Assembly (NCBI GenBank): GCA_021844945.1
Contig: JAKBSJ010000001.1
Span: forward strand, 186,001 to 250,000
DNA from: Thermoplasmata archaeon
GTDB taxonomy: Archaea; Thermoplasmatota; Thermoplasmata; Lutacidiplasmatales; UBA184
Direction of reading: 5' to 3'
Length of the DNA: 64,000 nucleotides
Shown here one piece after another: positions 51,909-61,508 of this stretch (position 1 is its first letter; every line of letters begins with the position of its first letter). The position numbers were made by a program, and so were the translations under genes. The notes under the pieces are model-generated. The model worked only from the letters and a program-made list of their open reading frames with translations, ran no database searches and was not told where the DNA came from.

Positions 51909-53342
51909 GTGGTGATCGACATCAAAGAGAAGGTCGAGATCCGGCCTTCGACCAACGACCTTTGGTTCTTCGCCTACCTTCCGCTCGCGATTTCCGACGG
52001 GATCGCGACCCCGCTCATCCCTTTGCTCGCGCTCCAACACTTCGGCGCATCGGCGTTCGCGGTGACGATCATCATCGCCGCGAGCGCCATGAGCCAGGTC
52101 CCGTTCACGATCCTCTGGGGGAACCTGTCGGACCGGATCGCCCACCGGAAGTACTTCCTCGTCGGTTCGTTCCTCGCCACCGGAGTCAGCATCATCCTCA
52201 TCGCGCTCGCGCAGAACCTCGCGACGTTCTTCTGGCTCAACGTCGTCGAGGGCCTTGCGTGCGCGGCGAGCGCTCCCATCGGCACGATGCTCCTCCTGGA
52301 GACTCGACAAAAACGCTGGTGGCCGAAGGACATCGGGCTATTCGGGTTGATCTCGGGGCTCGGCACCACGATCGGGCTGGGGATCGGATTCGTCTGGCTC
52401 TTCGTGCTGGGACTCCACCAGAGCCCTATCCAGACCATGACGGCTCTGCTCATCCTCTCGGGAGCGCTCGCGATTCTCGCGGCCGTCATCGCCTTCGCTT
52501 GGATCGAAGAACCGTCGCGTCGGCTCGCCCGGTCGAGCGTCGCGGAGCTCGTCAACCTCAACCGGGGCGTCATCGAGCGGCTGCGGCACGTTCGCTCGCG
52601 GGTCCTGAACATCGTGGATCTCGCGAAGGGCAAGGCCGAGCGCCTGCCGCGGCGAGAGTGGCTCTTTCTCGGCGCCCTGGCGGTGATGAGCGTCGGCTTC
52701 GACATCTTCTACGGGCCGTTTCCCGTCTACCTGCTCGAGGTTACGAAGCTCTCCGACGCGAGCATCTTCATCGTCTACCTCGGCGCCGCGGGGGCCTCGA
52801 CGGCGCTCTTCTTCCACTCCGGCCTGGCGGTCGAACGGAACTCTCCGAAGTCGGTTTTCCTCGCGTCGCTCGGAGGCCGAACGCTGCTGATTCTTCTCTT
52901 CGTCTGGTCCCCGATCTTCGTCATCCTCGGCTATGGGAGCGCGGGTCTCACGGGATGGATGACGCTCCTGAACGGGCTGATGGGCGTCAGTTGGGCGTTC
53001 GTTAGCACCGCGAGCACCCTATTCCTCATCCGCCTCGTCGGACGCTCCGCCCGCGGTCGCGCGCTGGGCTTGTACAACGCCGTGGCCGGGATTGGAAGCC
53101 TTTTCGGAACGGTGCTCGGGGGTTATCTGTTCGCGACCTACGGATTCCGCCCCACGTACATCTTCGCGGCGATCGTGGTCTTCGTCGGGCTCTTGCTCCT
53201 CGTTCCCATCCCCTTCCCGGTCTTCACCATTCGCCAACGACTCGTCCGCCTCCATCGGCGGCGAAGCGCTCGCCCTTCGCTCTCGGGGCCGGTGCAGCCG
53301 TTCGATCCCGGCGAGCGCCGTTCCGAGCCCAGCCATACCTAA
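51909..53342 (+). CDS. MFS transporter
   Basis: The 477-residue protein has twelve TM helices and an unusually long charged central loop at about residues 205-250 (LARSSVAELVNLNRGVIERL and beyond) before the second half. The N-terminal half has WGNLSDRIAHRKYFL (motif A) and the C-terminal half GRSARGRALGLYNAVAGIGS. No substrate is indicated. GTG 51909 or 51912 is the start. A 12-codon ATG frame at 51877 ends in a TGA overlapping the GTG start and could be a leader peptide. Confidence 0.85.
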   Translation: MVIDIKEKVEIRPSTNDLWFFAYLPLAISDGIATPLIPLLALQHFGASAFAVTIIIAASAMSQVPFTILWGNLSDRIAHRKYFLVGSFLATGVSIILIALAQNLATFFWLNVVEGLACAASAPIGTMLLLETRQKRWWPKDIGLFGLISGLGTTIGLGIGFVWLFVLGLHQSPIQTMTALLILSGALAILAAVIAFAWIEEPSRRLARSSVAELVNLNRGVIERLRHVRSRVLNIVDLAKGKAERLPRREWLFLGALAVMSVGFDIFYGPFPVYLLEVTKLSDASIFIVYLGAAGASTALFFHSGLAVERNSPKSVFLASLGGRTLLILLFVWSPIFVILGYGSAGLTGWMTLLNGLMGVSWAFVSTASTLFLIRLVGRSARGRALGLYNAVAGIGSLFGTVLGGYLFATYGFRPTYIFAAIVVFVGLLLLVPIPFPVFTIRQRLVRLHRRRSARPSLSGPVQPFDPGERRSEPSHT

Positions 53343-53367
53343 GGGGCCGGGGGGTGTCCGGACGCGC

Positions 53368-54687
53368 ATGGCCCGTGAGGTGACGGATCCAGGGCTGCGG
53401 CCCCCCTCGTCCGAGGTGGCACTCGGCATGGGCTTCTACGCGACGAGCGCTGCCGGGGTGAGCGGGACGTTGAAATCCGACGCCGAGGACTTCCGGGTAC
53501 GGGAGGTCTCCGCCTACCCGATGCCGGTGCCCGACGGAAGGTTTACCGTCCTCCGGGTCGAGAGTCGCAACTGGGAGCAGCACGAGCTTGCGGACGCGAT
53601 CGGGCGTCGCCTCGGCCTTCCGCAACGATCGATCGAGTGGGCCGGGACGAAGGACCGACGCGCGGTCTCGGAGCGGCTGCTCTCCTACCCTGGAGTGCCC
53701 CCGAGCCGGGACCTCGGGCTCCCGGGCGTGGTGGTCCGGGATGCTTACCGATCCAACGAGGGTGTGCGCCTCGGGCACCACTACGGGAACTCTTTCGAGA
53801 TCGCGGTCCGCGACCTGGCTCGACCCGTGGGCCCGTCCCTCGCGATGTACCGCGCGGTGGCCGAGGAGCTCCGCCGTTTCGGCGGTTTCCCCAACTTCTT
53901 CGGTCCCCAGCGCTTCGGAGAGGTCCGACCGATCACGCACGAGGTCGGCCGCGCTCTCGTGAAGGGCGACGCGAGCGCTGCGGTGGAGATCTACCTCGCG
54001 GCCGTGCCGCTCGGGGACGGCGGTCCGGGCGTCGCGGCCCGGCGGCAGTACGCCGCGGACCACGACGCCGCACGTGCGCTCCGGGAGTTCCCGCGGGAGT
54101 ACCGCTTCGAACGTACGATCCTTGAGCGCCTGGTCCGGGGCCAGCCGCCGGAGCGCGCGCTTCGCGGGCTTTCGCGCGAGCTGAGGATGCTGTTCGTCCA
54201 CGCCTACCAGTCCCTTCTCTTCAACCGCTGGGTCACGCTCCGATGGAGCCGGGGGTTCCCGCTGACCCGCCCATTGGCGGGGGATCGGATCCTGCGCATC
54301 GGACGCGATGGCACCGTTCGCGGGACGGACGCGACGTCGGTGACCCCCGACAATGTGAGCGAGTGCTCGGACCTCGTCGAGCGAGGACGAGCGCTGGTCG
54401 CGGGTCCGCTCGTAGGGTACGGCACCCCGGTGCCGGATGATCCGGTCGGGGAGTTACTGCAAGAGATCCTCCGCGAGGAGGACGTAACCCCGAGTTCGTT
54501 CGCGCTTCCCGGTTTCCCGGAGATCGCCAGCCAAGGCGCCTACCGGCCGGTGGTCGTCCCGACTCCACCGATCGGGATCGATGCCCTCGATGCGCGGAGC
54601 GATTCGGTCCGTTTCTCATTCGCCCTACCCAAGGGGGCCTACGCGACGGTGCTCCTGAGAGAATTCCTCAAGACCGGCGCTCGTTGA
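53368..54687 (+). CDS. truD: tRNA pseudouridine(13) synthase TruD
   Basis: TruD makes pseudouridine at tRNA position 13 (35 in tRNA-Tyr in some archaea). The 439-residue protein has KSDAEDFRVREV near residue 30 and the catalytic Asp in EWAGTKDRRAVSERL at about 90-104. GNSFEIAVRDL and FPNFFGPQRFGEVRP at about 170 follow, then the inserted TRUD domain and the C-terminal FALPKGAYATVLLREF. The frame is open upstream to 53092 inside the MFS gene, but ATG 53368 gives the normal N-terminus. Confidence 0.95.
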   Translation: MAREVTDPGLRPPSSEVALGMGFYATSAAGVSGTLKSDAEDFRVREVSAYPMPVPDGRFTVLRVESRNWEQHELADAIGRRLGLPQRSIEWAGTKDRRAVSERLLSYPGVPPSRDLGLPGVVVRDAYRSNEGVRLGHHYGNSFEIAVRDLARPVGPSLAMYRAVAEELRRFGGFPNFFGPQRFGEVRPITHEVGRALVKGDASAAVEIYLAAVPLGDGGPGVAARRQYAADHDAARALREFPREYRFERTILERLVRGQPPERALRGLSRELRMLFVHAYQSLLFNRWVTLRWSRGFPLTRPLAGDRILRIGRDGTVRGTDATSVTPDNVSECSDLVERGRALVAGPLVGYGTPVPDDPVGELLQEILREEDVTPSSFALPGFPEIASQGAYRPVVVPTPPIGIDALDARSDSVRFSFALPKGAYATVLLREFLKTGAR

Positions 54688-54748
54688 GCGGGTGGAAACG
54701 AGCCTTCTAATACACGCCAACCCGGTGAAATCCCGGAGGGCTCGGACG

Positions 54749-55654
54749 ATGTCGCTGGAGGCGCTGAGCGCGGCGCATCCACCCGAAGCGATGGAGGCCC
54801 CGGTGGGGTCCGCCGAACCGATCCGCGTGCCGACCGGCGTTCCGGACTTCGATTATTTCCTCGGCGGAATCCCCGCCGGGTCCGTCGTGTTGCTCATTGG
54901 GGATGCGGGCGCCGGCCAATCCGAGTTCGCCCTCACCAGCGCGGTGCAGCTGATGCTCCACGCCGAGGCTCCCGGGGCCCACGCCTTCCACTTAGGCGCC
55001 GCCCGCGGACCGTTCTCGTATCCTTCGGCTATCCTCTACGTCAGTTTCACCCGCACCCGACGCCAGGTCATCGATGAGATTCGAGCCGGCTTCGATCCCC
55101 TGTACCCCCAGGTGGTCGAACGGCACCTCACATTCGCCGACCTTTCCGCGAGCTACTTCCGGACGACCCGTGTTCCGGCGGCCTGGTCCGAGGTGCCGAG
55201 CCCGTTCTCGGGGATCGTCCGCGACCCCGGACGGACCGAGGATCACCCTCTGCGCTCGCTCGCCGACGCGCTGGACCGGGACGCGGCGGGTCGCGTGGTC
55301 ATCGTCGATTCCCTGGGCGATCTCGTGGTCCGACCGGGACTCGATCCGGGAGACTTGCTGACGTTCCTCAAAGGACTTCGGCGCCGGGCGAAGGAGTGGG
55401 GGGGGATTGTCTACCTCCTCCTCCCCAGAGGCGTCGCGGGACCCGCGATCGAGCAAGCGATGATCGACTCGGTCGATGGCGTCCTCTCCTTCTCGTGGAC
55501 GACGAACTCGAACCGCTCGCGCCGCCAACGCTCGCTCCTGATCGACAAGTTTCTACCGGTCCTTTCCCATGTCGCCGAGGAGTACCAGGGCCGGTTCGTG
55601 ATCCGGGTGCACGCCCCGACCGGACTGGTGACCACGCAGCATGAGCGCATCTGA
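54749..55654 (+). CDS. KaiC/RecA-superfamily ATPase-like protein, degenerate Walker A
   Basis: The 301-residue protein has the KaiC-type entry VPTGVPDFDYFLGGIPAGSV and a P-loop reading GDAGAGQSEF, so the conserved Lys of GKS/T is replaced by Gln. Walker B is VVIVDSLGDLVV at about residue 185. It may bind nucleotide weakly or be a pseudo-ATPase. The next gene, a canonical KaiC-like ATPase, overlaps it by 14 bases, suggesting a heteromeric pair. ATG 54749 is preferred; GTG 54692 is an in-frame alternative. Confidence 0.83.
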   Translation: MSLEALSAAHPPEAMEAPVGSAEPIRVPTGVPDFDYFLGGIPAGSVVLLIGDAGAGQSEFALTSAVQLMLHAEAPGAHAFHLGAARGPFSYPSAILYVSFTRTRRQVIDEIRAGFDPLYPQVVERHLTFADLSASYFRTTRVPAAWSEVPSPFSGIVRDPGRTEDHPLRSLADALDRDAAGRVVIVDSLGDLVVRPGLDPGDLLTFLKGLRRRAKEWGGIVYLLLPRGVAGPAIEQAMIDSVDGVLSFSWTTNSNRSRRQRSLLIDKFLPVLSHVAEEYQGRFVIRVHAPTGLVTTQHERI

Positions 55655-56369
55655 CGGTGCTCGGCCCCGGGTCCCGACCGGGATCGACGGCCTCGATGCG
55701 ATGCTCCATGGAGGCATCCCCGCAGGCCACGTTGTTCTCGTCACCGGTCTCCCGGGCACCGGCAAGACGTGCTTCGGCCTCTCCTTCCTCGCGGCCGGCC
55801 TCGCCCGTGGCGAGCGAGGCGTGTACCTCTCGCTCGAGGAAGAAGTCGACATGCTCCTCGAAACCGCACGTCAGTTCGGGTGGCCGCTCGATGAAGCTAG
55901 GGCCGAACGTCGGCTCGAGATCCTCCGCCTCGATCCGCGCGAGACCCATCAGAGCTTGCACCGCATCCAGGGCGAGCTGGGCGCGGAACTGGCGAAGCTG
56001 AAGGCGACGCGCATCGTCGTCGACTCGGTCTCGCTGCTCGAGATGCTGTGCGACGGTGAAGCCGCACGGCGGGAGACTCTCTTCGCGCTGGCGGGCGCCT
56101 GCCGCGGCTCCGGGGCGACGACGATCCTGATCGCCGAGGCGGATCCTCAACACCCCGAGATCACCCGGGACGGGCTCTCGGAGTACGTGGCGGACGGCGT
56201 GATCCTTCTTGGGTACTCCCAAACGGCCGATGGGCATCGCGTGGGGCTATCGGCGCGCGTGATGAAGATGCGACGGACGGCTCACGTGCGCACCGCGCAA
56301 CCCTACTCGATTGGACCCCAAGGCCTCGTGGTCGACGCGAACGCCGTCGACTTCGGCCGGCTTAGCTAG
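55641..56369 (+). CDS. KaiC-like RecA-superfamily ATPase
   Basis: This single-domain KaiC/RadC-like ATPase of 242 residues has RVPTGIDGLDAMLHGGIPAG and a canonical Walker A GLPGTGKTCFGLSFL at about residues 35-49. The catalytic EE in SLEEEVDML is at about 67, and Walker B is IVVDSVSLLEML at about 130. Archaeal homologues are linked to signalling, motility and gas vesicle control, but no such genes are adjacent. The ATG at 55641 lies inside the preceding paralogue's end. Confidence 0.9.
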   Translation: MSASDGARPRVPTGIDGLDAMLHGGIPAGHVVLVTGLPGTGKTCFGLSFLAAGLARGERGVYLSLEEEVDMLLETARQFGWPLDEARAERRLEILRLDPRETHQSLHRIQGELGAELAKLKATRIVVDSVSLLEMLCDGEAARRETLFALAGACRGSGATTILIAEADPQHPEITRDGLSEYVADGVILLGYSQTADGHRVGLSARVMKMRRTAHVRTAQPYSIGPQGLVVDANAVDFGRLS

Positions 56370-56451
56370 CTCCCCCCCCGACTCCGGGTCGGATTGCACG
56401 GACCGCCCTGCCGGCCACAACCCTGATTCGGCCCGCGTCGATCCTCCGGCG

Positions 56452-57582
56452 ATGGCGCCCGTGCCCCCGTGGATCCTCTACGTGGACATGGACGCCTTCT
56501 ACGTCAGTTGCGAACTCGCGGACCATCCCGAGCTGAGGGGACGGCCCGTGATCGTCGGCCAGGAGCCGACCGATCGGCCGACCCGCGCGGTCGTGCTCTC
56601 TGCCAGCTACGAAGCGCGGCCGTTCGGCGTGCACAGCGCGCAGCCGGTCCACGAGGCCGCCCGTCGCTGTCCGGATGCGGTCTGGATCCCGCCGGACTTT
56701 GAAAAGTACGAGCGTCGATCCCAAGAGGTGATGTCGTGGCTCGAGAAGCGATTCGGCTCCGTCCTTCCCCAGAGCATCGACGAGGCAATGGTGACGGTGG
56801 CCGCTCCGGACACGCGCGTCCTGGCCGAGGTCGCGCACGGCGCTCAGTCCGATCTCGCGCACGACCTCGGTCTTCCTTCGTCGTGGGGAGGGGCTCCTTC
56901 CGGCGTCGTCGCGAAGATCGCCAGCGACGTGGCGAAGCCGAACGGGGTTCGCATCGTCGACGGGTCCCAGATCGCGGAGTTCCTCGCGCCGATGTCGGTG
57001 CGGGCGATTCCGGGGATCGGACCTAAGAGCGCCGAGCGACTCGCCCGGCTCGGGATCGTTACGATCGCCGACCTGGGGGGACGTCGGCGGAGGGAGATCC
57101 GCGAGCTATTGGGAGCATGGGGCGCGGACCTGGTCGATCTCGCTCGCGGAACGATCCCCCCCTTTCGCGATGCACCGGTCTCAGGGCCGGTCTCGCGCTC
57201 CGTCGATCGGACCTTCCCCGTGGACGAAGGGGCGCTACCGGCGCTCGAAGCCTCGGTCCGCGAGCTTGCGCGCGACCTGCATCGGTCCGTAACGAAAGAA
57301 GGATTGAGGTTCGGAGCGGTGGGCATCGGCTTGCGGTGGAGCGATTTCCAGCGCACCCAAAGGGTCCGGGCGCTCCCGGGTTCCACCAGTTCCTTGGACG
57401 CGCTTGAGACGGCGGCGATCCGGTTGGTCCGGGAGCTCTATGGAGAGGAGCATCGGGGCCTCGGACGCGACGTACGAACCGTGACCGTGCGCGTCGAGCG
57501 TCTGGCGCGCGAGTCCGGACGACAGGCTCGACTCGACCGTTACGTCGAAGTCGGTCCGGACCCCCACGACGGGCCGGAGTAA
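56452..57582 (+). CDS. dinB: Y-family DNA polymerase IV
   Basis: This is a translesion polymerase, 376 residues. YVDMDAFYVSCE (Asp12, Asp14 region), SASYEARPFGV, and SIDEAM (Asp110-Glu111) supply the catalytic triad. VRAIPGIGPKSAERL is the thumb helix-hairpin-helix, and the little finger domain is at about 240-350. A C-terminal PCNA-binding motif (QxxLxxFF) is not obvious. ATG 56452 is chosen over the open upstream frame. Confidence 0.95.
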   Translation: MAPVPPWILYVDMDAFYVSCELADHPELRGRPVIVGQEPTDRPTRAVVLSASYEARPFGVHSAQPVHEAARRCPDAVWIPPDFEKYERRSQEVMSWLEKRFGSVLPQSIDEAMVTVAAPDTRVLAEVAHGAQSDLAHDLGLPSSWGGAPSGVVAKIASDVAKPNGVRIVDGSQIAEFLAPMSVRAIPGIGPKSAERLARLGIVTIADLGGRRRREIRELLGAWGADLVDLARGTIPPFRDAPVSGPVSRSVDRTFPVDEGALPALEASVRELARDLHRSVTKEGLRFGAVGIGLRWSDFQRTQRVRALPGSTSSLDALETAAIRLVRELYGEEHRGLGRDVRTVTVRVERLARESGRQARLDRYVEVGPDPHDGPE

Positions 57583-57607
57583 AGAACCCCGAACCTGTCC
57601 GCGACAC

Positions 57608-58891
57608 GTGCCGTTCGCGAAGGAGTCCGATCGCGCCGCCGAAACGCTCGGCCGGCCGGACCCCGGGTTGGGAGTTCCGCTCCCGGCGTACGAGGGCCGG
57701 TCGAACGCCAACATCGTGCCGACATGGCTGCGCAATGGGGATGCGCTGAGCGCCGGAGTTCCGCTCGCACCGGCCCTTGCCCCCGAGCTCGACCCCTGGA
57801 ACGGACGGCGCCCCGAAGGGACCACGATCGTTTTTCTGATCGATGGGCTCGGATGGCATTCGTTCCGCCGTGCGGCCGAAAAGTCGTCCGAGCTGCGGGT
57901 CCGCGCTTGGGAGGAACACGCCCACCCGATCACGACGGTCTTTCCAACGACCACGGTTGCCGGGCTCGTCAGCCTATCGACGGGAGTCCCTCCCGGACGG
58001 CACGGAGCGGCCGGCTACCGGCTCTTTCTACCAGGGTTCGGCGTAGTCGTCGACCTGCTCAAGATGACCCCGCTGGGAGTCAATCGCCCCGAGAGCCTTA
58101 CGGGGCCTGCGTGGCAGCCGTCGATGGTTTGCGCAGCGCCGACCGTGTTCCGGCGGGCGACGACGGGTTCCGTCGTGTCCCGCGAGGCGTTCGAAGGGAC
58201 GGCGTTCACGCGTACCCTCTACGACGGAGCGGAGTTCGTTGGATATTCGACCGCTTCCGAATTCGTCCATCTTCTCGCGACCCTGCTGAACCGTTCGCAG
58301 CCTCCCTCCCTGATCTACGCGTACTGGGACGAGCTCGACACCGTGCACCACCGGCAGGGTCCGCTGGACGACCTGTATCAATTCGAGCTCGAGCGGCTGG
58401 CTCATGCGCTCGGGTACCTCGCCAAGACCGCCGGGTCCCGGGCCGCACGGACGACCGTTCTGGTGACCGGGGACCACGGCCAGGTACCGTCCTCACGGGA
58501 GCACCAGATCCATATCGAGGCGATCCCCGAGATCGTGCGGGAGCTCGCGCACCCCATGGGAGGGGACCGGCGAGGAGGATACTTCGCCGCCCTTCCCGGA
58601 AGGATCGACGAGCTCCGGGCGGCGCTTCGCGCCCATCTTCCCCCGGGATCGACCTTGCTCTCCATGTCCGACGCCATCGCGGCCGGCCTCTTCGGTCCGC
58701 CTCCGTGGCACCCCGAGCTCCGGACCCGGCTCGGCGACTATCTCGCGCTGGTGCCGGCTCCGTATGGGCTCGTGCACCAGTTACCGGGGTCGACGCCGGC
58801 AAAGCGGCACCTTGCGGGCTCGCACGGCGGTCTGGACGCGGCCGAACTCCTGGTACCCCTCGTCGCCGGACCGCTCTCGGATTTCCGGTGA
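57608..58891 (+). CDS. Type I phosphodiesterase / nucleotide pyrophosphatase
   Basis: The 427-residue protein is an alkaline phosphatase-superfamily hydrolase. The metal ligand is in IVFLIDGLGWHSF at about 75-87, the Thr nucleophile region is FPTTTVAGLVSLSTGVPPG, and YWDELDTVHHRQGPLD, VTGDHGQVP and AGSHGGL supply the remaining ligands. No signal peptide or TM helix is present, so it is cytoplasmic. The substrate may be a nucleotide sugar or phosphodiester. GTG 57608 starts it, shortly after dinB. Confidence 0.9.
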   Translation: MPFAKESDRAAETLGRPDPGLGVPLPAYEGRSNANIVPTWLRNGDALSAGVPLAPALAPELDPWNGRRPEGTTIVFLIDGLGWHSFRRAAEKSSELRVRAWEEHAHPITTVFPTTTVAGLVSLSTGVPPGRHGAAGYRLFLPGFGVVVDLLKMTPLGVNRPESLTGPAWQPSMVCAAPTVFRRATTGSVVSREAFEGTAFTRTLYDGAEFVGYSTASEFVHLLATLLNRSQPPSLIYAYWDELDTVHHRQGPLDDLYQFELERLAHALGYLAKTAGSRAARTTVLVTGDHGQVPSSREHQIHIEAIPEIVRELAHPMGGDRRGGYFAALPGRIDELRAALRAHLPPGSTLLSMSDAIAAGLFGPPPWHPELRTRLGDYLALVPAPYGLVHQLPGSTPAKRHLAGSHGGLDAAELLVPLVAGPLSDFR

Positions 58892-58942
58892 GCCCTCGGC
58901 CGCCGACGACAAGCTCTTAGCCCCACCATCGGGTGGACGAGC

Positions 58943-60706
58943 GTGTCCGAGCTCCGAGAGCCCATCATCAGCCTGCTCGGCCACGTGGACCACGGCAAGA
59001 CTACGCTGCTCGATCGGATTGCAGGCACCGTTCGCGCGGCCAAGGAAGCAGGCGGGATCACCCAGCATATCGGCGCAATCGAGGTGCCGGGAGCGACCAT
59101 CCGCGCGGTCTGCGAGGGGATCCTGACCCAAGACCAGCTCCAGGTCCCCGGGCTCCTGTTCATCGATACCCCCGGGCACCGCTCGTTCGAGACGATGCGC
59201 CGTCGCGGCGGGGCGCTCGCGGACATCGTCGTCCTCGTGGTCGATGTCCGCGAAGGGCTGATGCCTCAGACCCGCGAGTCCCTCCAGATCCTGCGGCACG
59301 AGAAGACCCCGTTCGCCGTCGCGCTGACCAAGATCGACCTCGTCGCAGGCTGGCGGAGACCCGCCGGCCCGGCGCGCCTCGGCGAACAGCTCGCGGCGGC
59401 GAGCGCCGAGTTCACCAAGGCGCTCGATCTTCGACTCTACAGCGTGGCGGAGGAGCTCAACGCGATGGGATTCTCGGCCGAGCGCTACGACCGCGTGAGC
59501 GACTTCACCCGGAACGTCGGAATCGTCCCGGTCTCCGCCAAGTCCGGTGTGGGCGTACCGGAGTTGCTGGCCCTGCTCGTGGGCCTCTCCCAGCGATTTC
59601 TCCAGGCGGATCTGCGCGACGTCGCGGGGACCGGCGAAGGGACGATCCTGGAGCGCAGCGAGCAGCGCGGGATCGGGCCCGTGACGAGCGTGATCGTATA
59701 CCGGGGAAAGATCGCGGTCGGCGACGAGATCCTAGTCACCGGGCGCGAGGAACCGTTCGCCACGCGCATCCGGGGGCTCTACCGGCCCGCTGCGCCGCGC
59801 ACCGGCAAGGCCCCCAAGCACCCCCGCCTGGACGGGCTCGAGTCCGTGGTGGCCGCGGCCGGGGTCTACCTCGCCGCCCCCGGGATCGAGGAAGCGGTAC
59901 CCGGCGGGATATTCAAAGTGGTCCGTTCCCCGGAGGAGACGGAGACGGTTCGTACGGAACTGACGCAAGAAAGCCACCCGGTCGCCGAGATCGCGGAGAG
60001 CGGGGTGGCGATCCACGCGGACACGCTCGGAGGGCTCGAAGCGCTCGCGTTCGAGTGCAAGCAGGCCCAGATCCCCGTCCACGAAGCGTCGGTCGGGGCC
60101 GTCGGACGCTCCACTGTCCTCAAGATTCAGAGCGTCCGCGACCCGTTGCACCGAGCGATTCTCGCCTTCAATGTTCCCATCCTGCCCGATGCGCTTCCGC
60201 CGGGAGAGTCGCCCGAGGTGGAGATCTTCCGGGACGACGTGATCTACCGGGTCGTCGAGGGGTACTCGCAATGGAAGGAGGCGCGAAAACGGCAGCTGGA
60301 CGCCCGTCGTCGCCTCGAGCTCGTTCACCCCGCCAAGCTCGAGATTCTTCCCGGCTTCGTCTTTCGGAGCTCCAAGCCCGCGATCGTGGGGATCAAGGTC
60401 CTGGGCGGCACCCTGCGGGCCGGGGTGCGCTTGATGCGGGACGACGGGACCGAGGTCGGGGTCCTCAAGAGCCTACAGCAGGAGGGGACGTCGGTCCCTC
60501 AGGCGGCGGCCGGAACCGAGCTGGCCGCGTCGATCGAGGGCGCGGTGGTGGGTCGTAACGTCTCGGAAGGGGACCGGTTGCTCGTCGCGCTACCGGAGTC
60601 CGTGGCCCGTGCGCTGCGCAAACTCGAACTCGACGACGCCGAGAAGGCCATTCTCGATGAGATCATCCGTCTGCATCAGGCGGAGTCCCCCTTCTGGGGT
60701 CAGTGA
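58943..60706 (+). CDS. infB: Translation initiation factor aIF5B
   Basis: aIF5B is the GTPase that joins ribosomal subunits and stabilises initiator tRNA. The 587-residue protein has G1 LLGHVDHGKTTLLD at about residues 11-24 and AAGGITQHIG switch I. FIDTPGHRSFETMRRRG and TKIDL complete the GTPase core. Domains II (about 230-350), III and IV (to the C-terminus, FVFRSSKPAIVGIKV) follow. The N-terminal extension of eukaryotic eIF5B is absent. A CTTAG box lies 26 bases before GTG 58943. Confidence 0.97.
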   Translation: MSELREPIISLLGHVDHGKTTLLDRIAGTVRAAKEAGGITQHIGAIEVPGATIRAVCEGILTQDQLQVPGLLFIDTPGHRSFETMRRRGGALADIVVLVVDVREGLMPQTRESLQILRHEKTPFAVALTKIDLVAGWRRPAGPARLGEQLAAASAEFTKALDLRLYSVAEELNAMGFSAERYDRVSDFTRNVGIVPVSAKSGVGVPELLALLVGLSQRFLQADLRDVAGTGEGTILERSEQRGIGPVTSVIVYRGKIAVGDEILVTGREEPFATRIRGLYRPAAPRTGKAPKHPRLDGLESVVAAAGVYLAAPGIEEAVPGGIFKVVRSPEETETVRTELTQESHPVAEIAESGVAIHADTLGGLEALAFECKQAQIPVHEASVGAVGRSTVLKIQSVRDPLHRAILAFNVPILPDALPPGESPEVEIFRDDVIYRVVEGYSQWKEARKRQLDARRRLELVHPAKLEILPGFVFRSSKPAIVGIKVLGGTLRAGVRLMRDDGTEVGVLKSLQQEGTSVPQAAAGTELAASIEGAVVGRNVSEGDRLLVALPESVARALRKLELDDAEKAILDEIIRLHQAESPFWGQ

Positions 60707-60741
60707 ACGCGGCTCGGAGTACCGGTGGATCGGCCGGTAGC

Positions 60742-61386
60742 TTAGGAGATTCCGGGAGGAGGTTCCGTGTCGTCCCATTCGTCGAGGTCGGACAGTTCCT
60801 CTTCCGTAACCTCGGTCTCTTCTCGGCGGAATATCCCGCTCGGAAGGAACAGCCCGAAGAACGTCGCGAGGCACCCGATCCCCAGGAGGAGGATCGAACC
60901 GAAGAACACGGAAGCGTAGCTGAAGGTATCGAGCGCCGGTACTCGCTCCTGGTAGGTCTCGAGCAGGATCGTCTCCACCGAGATCGCATAGGAGTGCGGG
61001 TTGCGTAGGGTGAGGTAGCAGGGGCAGGCGCCCGGGTGTCCCGCGCTCGAGTTCCACGTTCCGCTCGACGCTCCGCTCCATTGGGCCGAGGCGTTGCCCG
61101 TGCACTGACCGGTCGACCCGTTGTAGAAGGCGCAAGCCGACGCCACGTAGAAGCTCGCGTCGATCGAGCCATTGGACGACCAGATGACGAACAGCGAGGC
61201 ACTCGGACTCAACGGGAAGATGATCGCCTGGTTGTTGGTGGACCCGTTCGGTTCGGCCGGCGCGTAGAGCTTCTGCGGGACGATCGTCGTGTGCAATGTA
61301 GTCGGGGGGTACAGGACGATGGTCAGAAAGACGGCCGCTCCGACCACGGCGATGACGATTCCTACGACCGCAAGGCCCGTTCGCAC
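60742..61386 (-). CDS. Two-TM surface-exposed membrane protein
   Basis: From the GTG at 61386 the 214-residue product begins with a TM helix (about 5-27). A roughly 115-residue extracellular domain rich in Asn-x-Ser/Thr sites (NGST, NGSI, NASA) and with paired Cys (CAFY, CTGN, CPCY) follows. A second TM helix (about 165-188) and an acidic C-terminal tail (TEEELSDLDEWDD) end the protein. No family is recognised. The frame stays open to 61533, and the true start is uncertain. It shares the promoter region with the divergent TFB gene. Confidence 0.68.
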   Translation of the reverse strand: MRTGLAVVGIVIAVVGAAVFLTIVLYPPTTLHTTIVPQKLYAPAEPNGSTNNQAIIFPLSPSASLFVIWSSNGSIDASFYVASACAFYNGSTGQCTGNASAQWSGASSGTWNSSAGHPGACPCYLTLRNPHSYAISVETILLETYQERVPALDTFSYASVFFGSILLLGIGCLATFFGLFLPSGIFRREETEVTEEELSDLDEWDDTEPPPGIS

Positions 61387-61478
61387 GCCTTCGAGAATCG
61401 GCTCGCGCGGAAATACGCTTCGTTCACCGAGCGAAGAGGCCCCTTCGTTCCCCGGCGCGATTTTTGGGTTGGACTCCG

Positions 61479-61486
61479 CATAAATA
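61479..61486 (+). promoter_or_regulatory. TATA box of the TFB gene
   Basis: CATAAATA is centred 26 bases before the GTG at 61509, giving a leaderless TFB transcript. The inverse ATTTATG may act for the divergent membrane protein gene. Confidence 0.5.
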
Positions 61487-61508
61487 CCCTGGCGGCTGTG
61501 GAGAGTTC

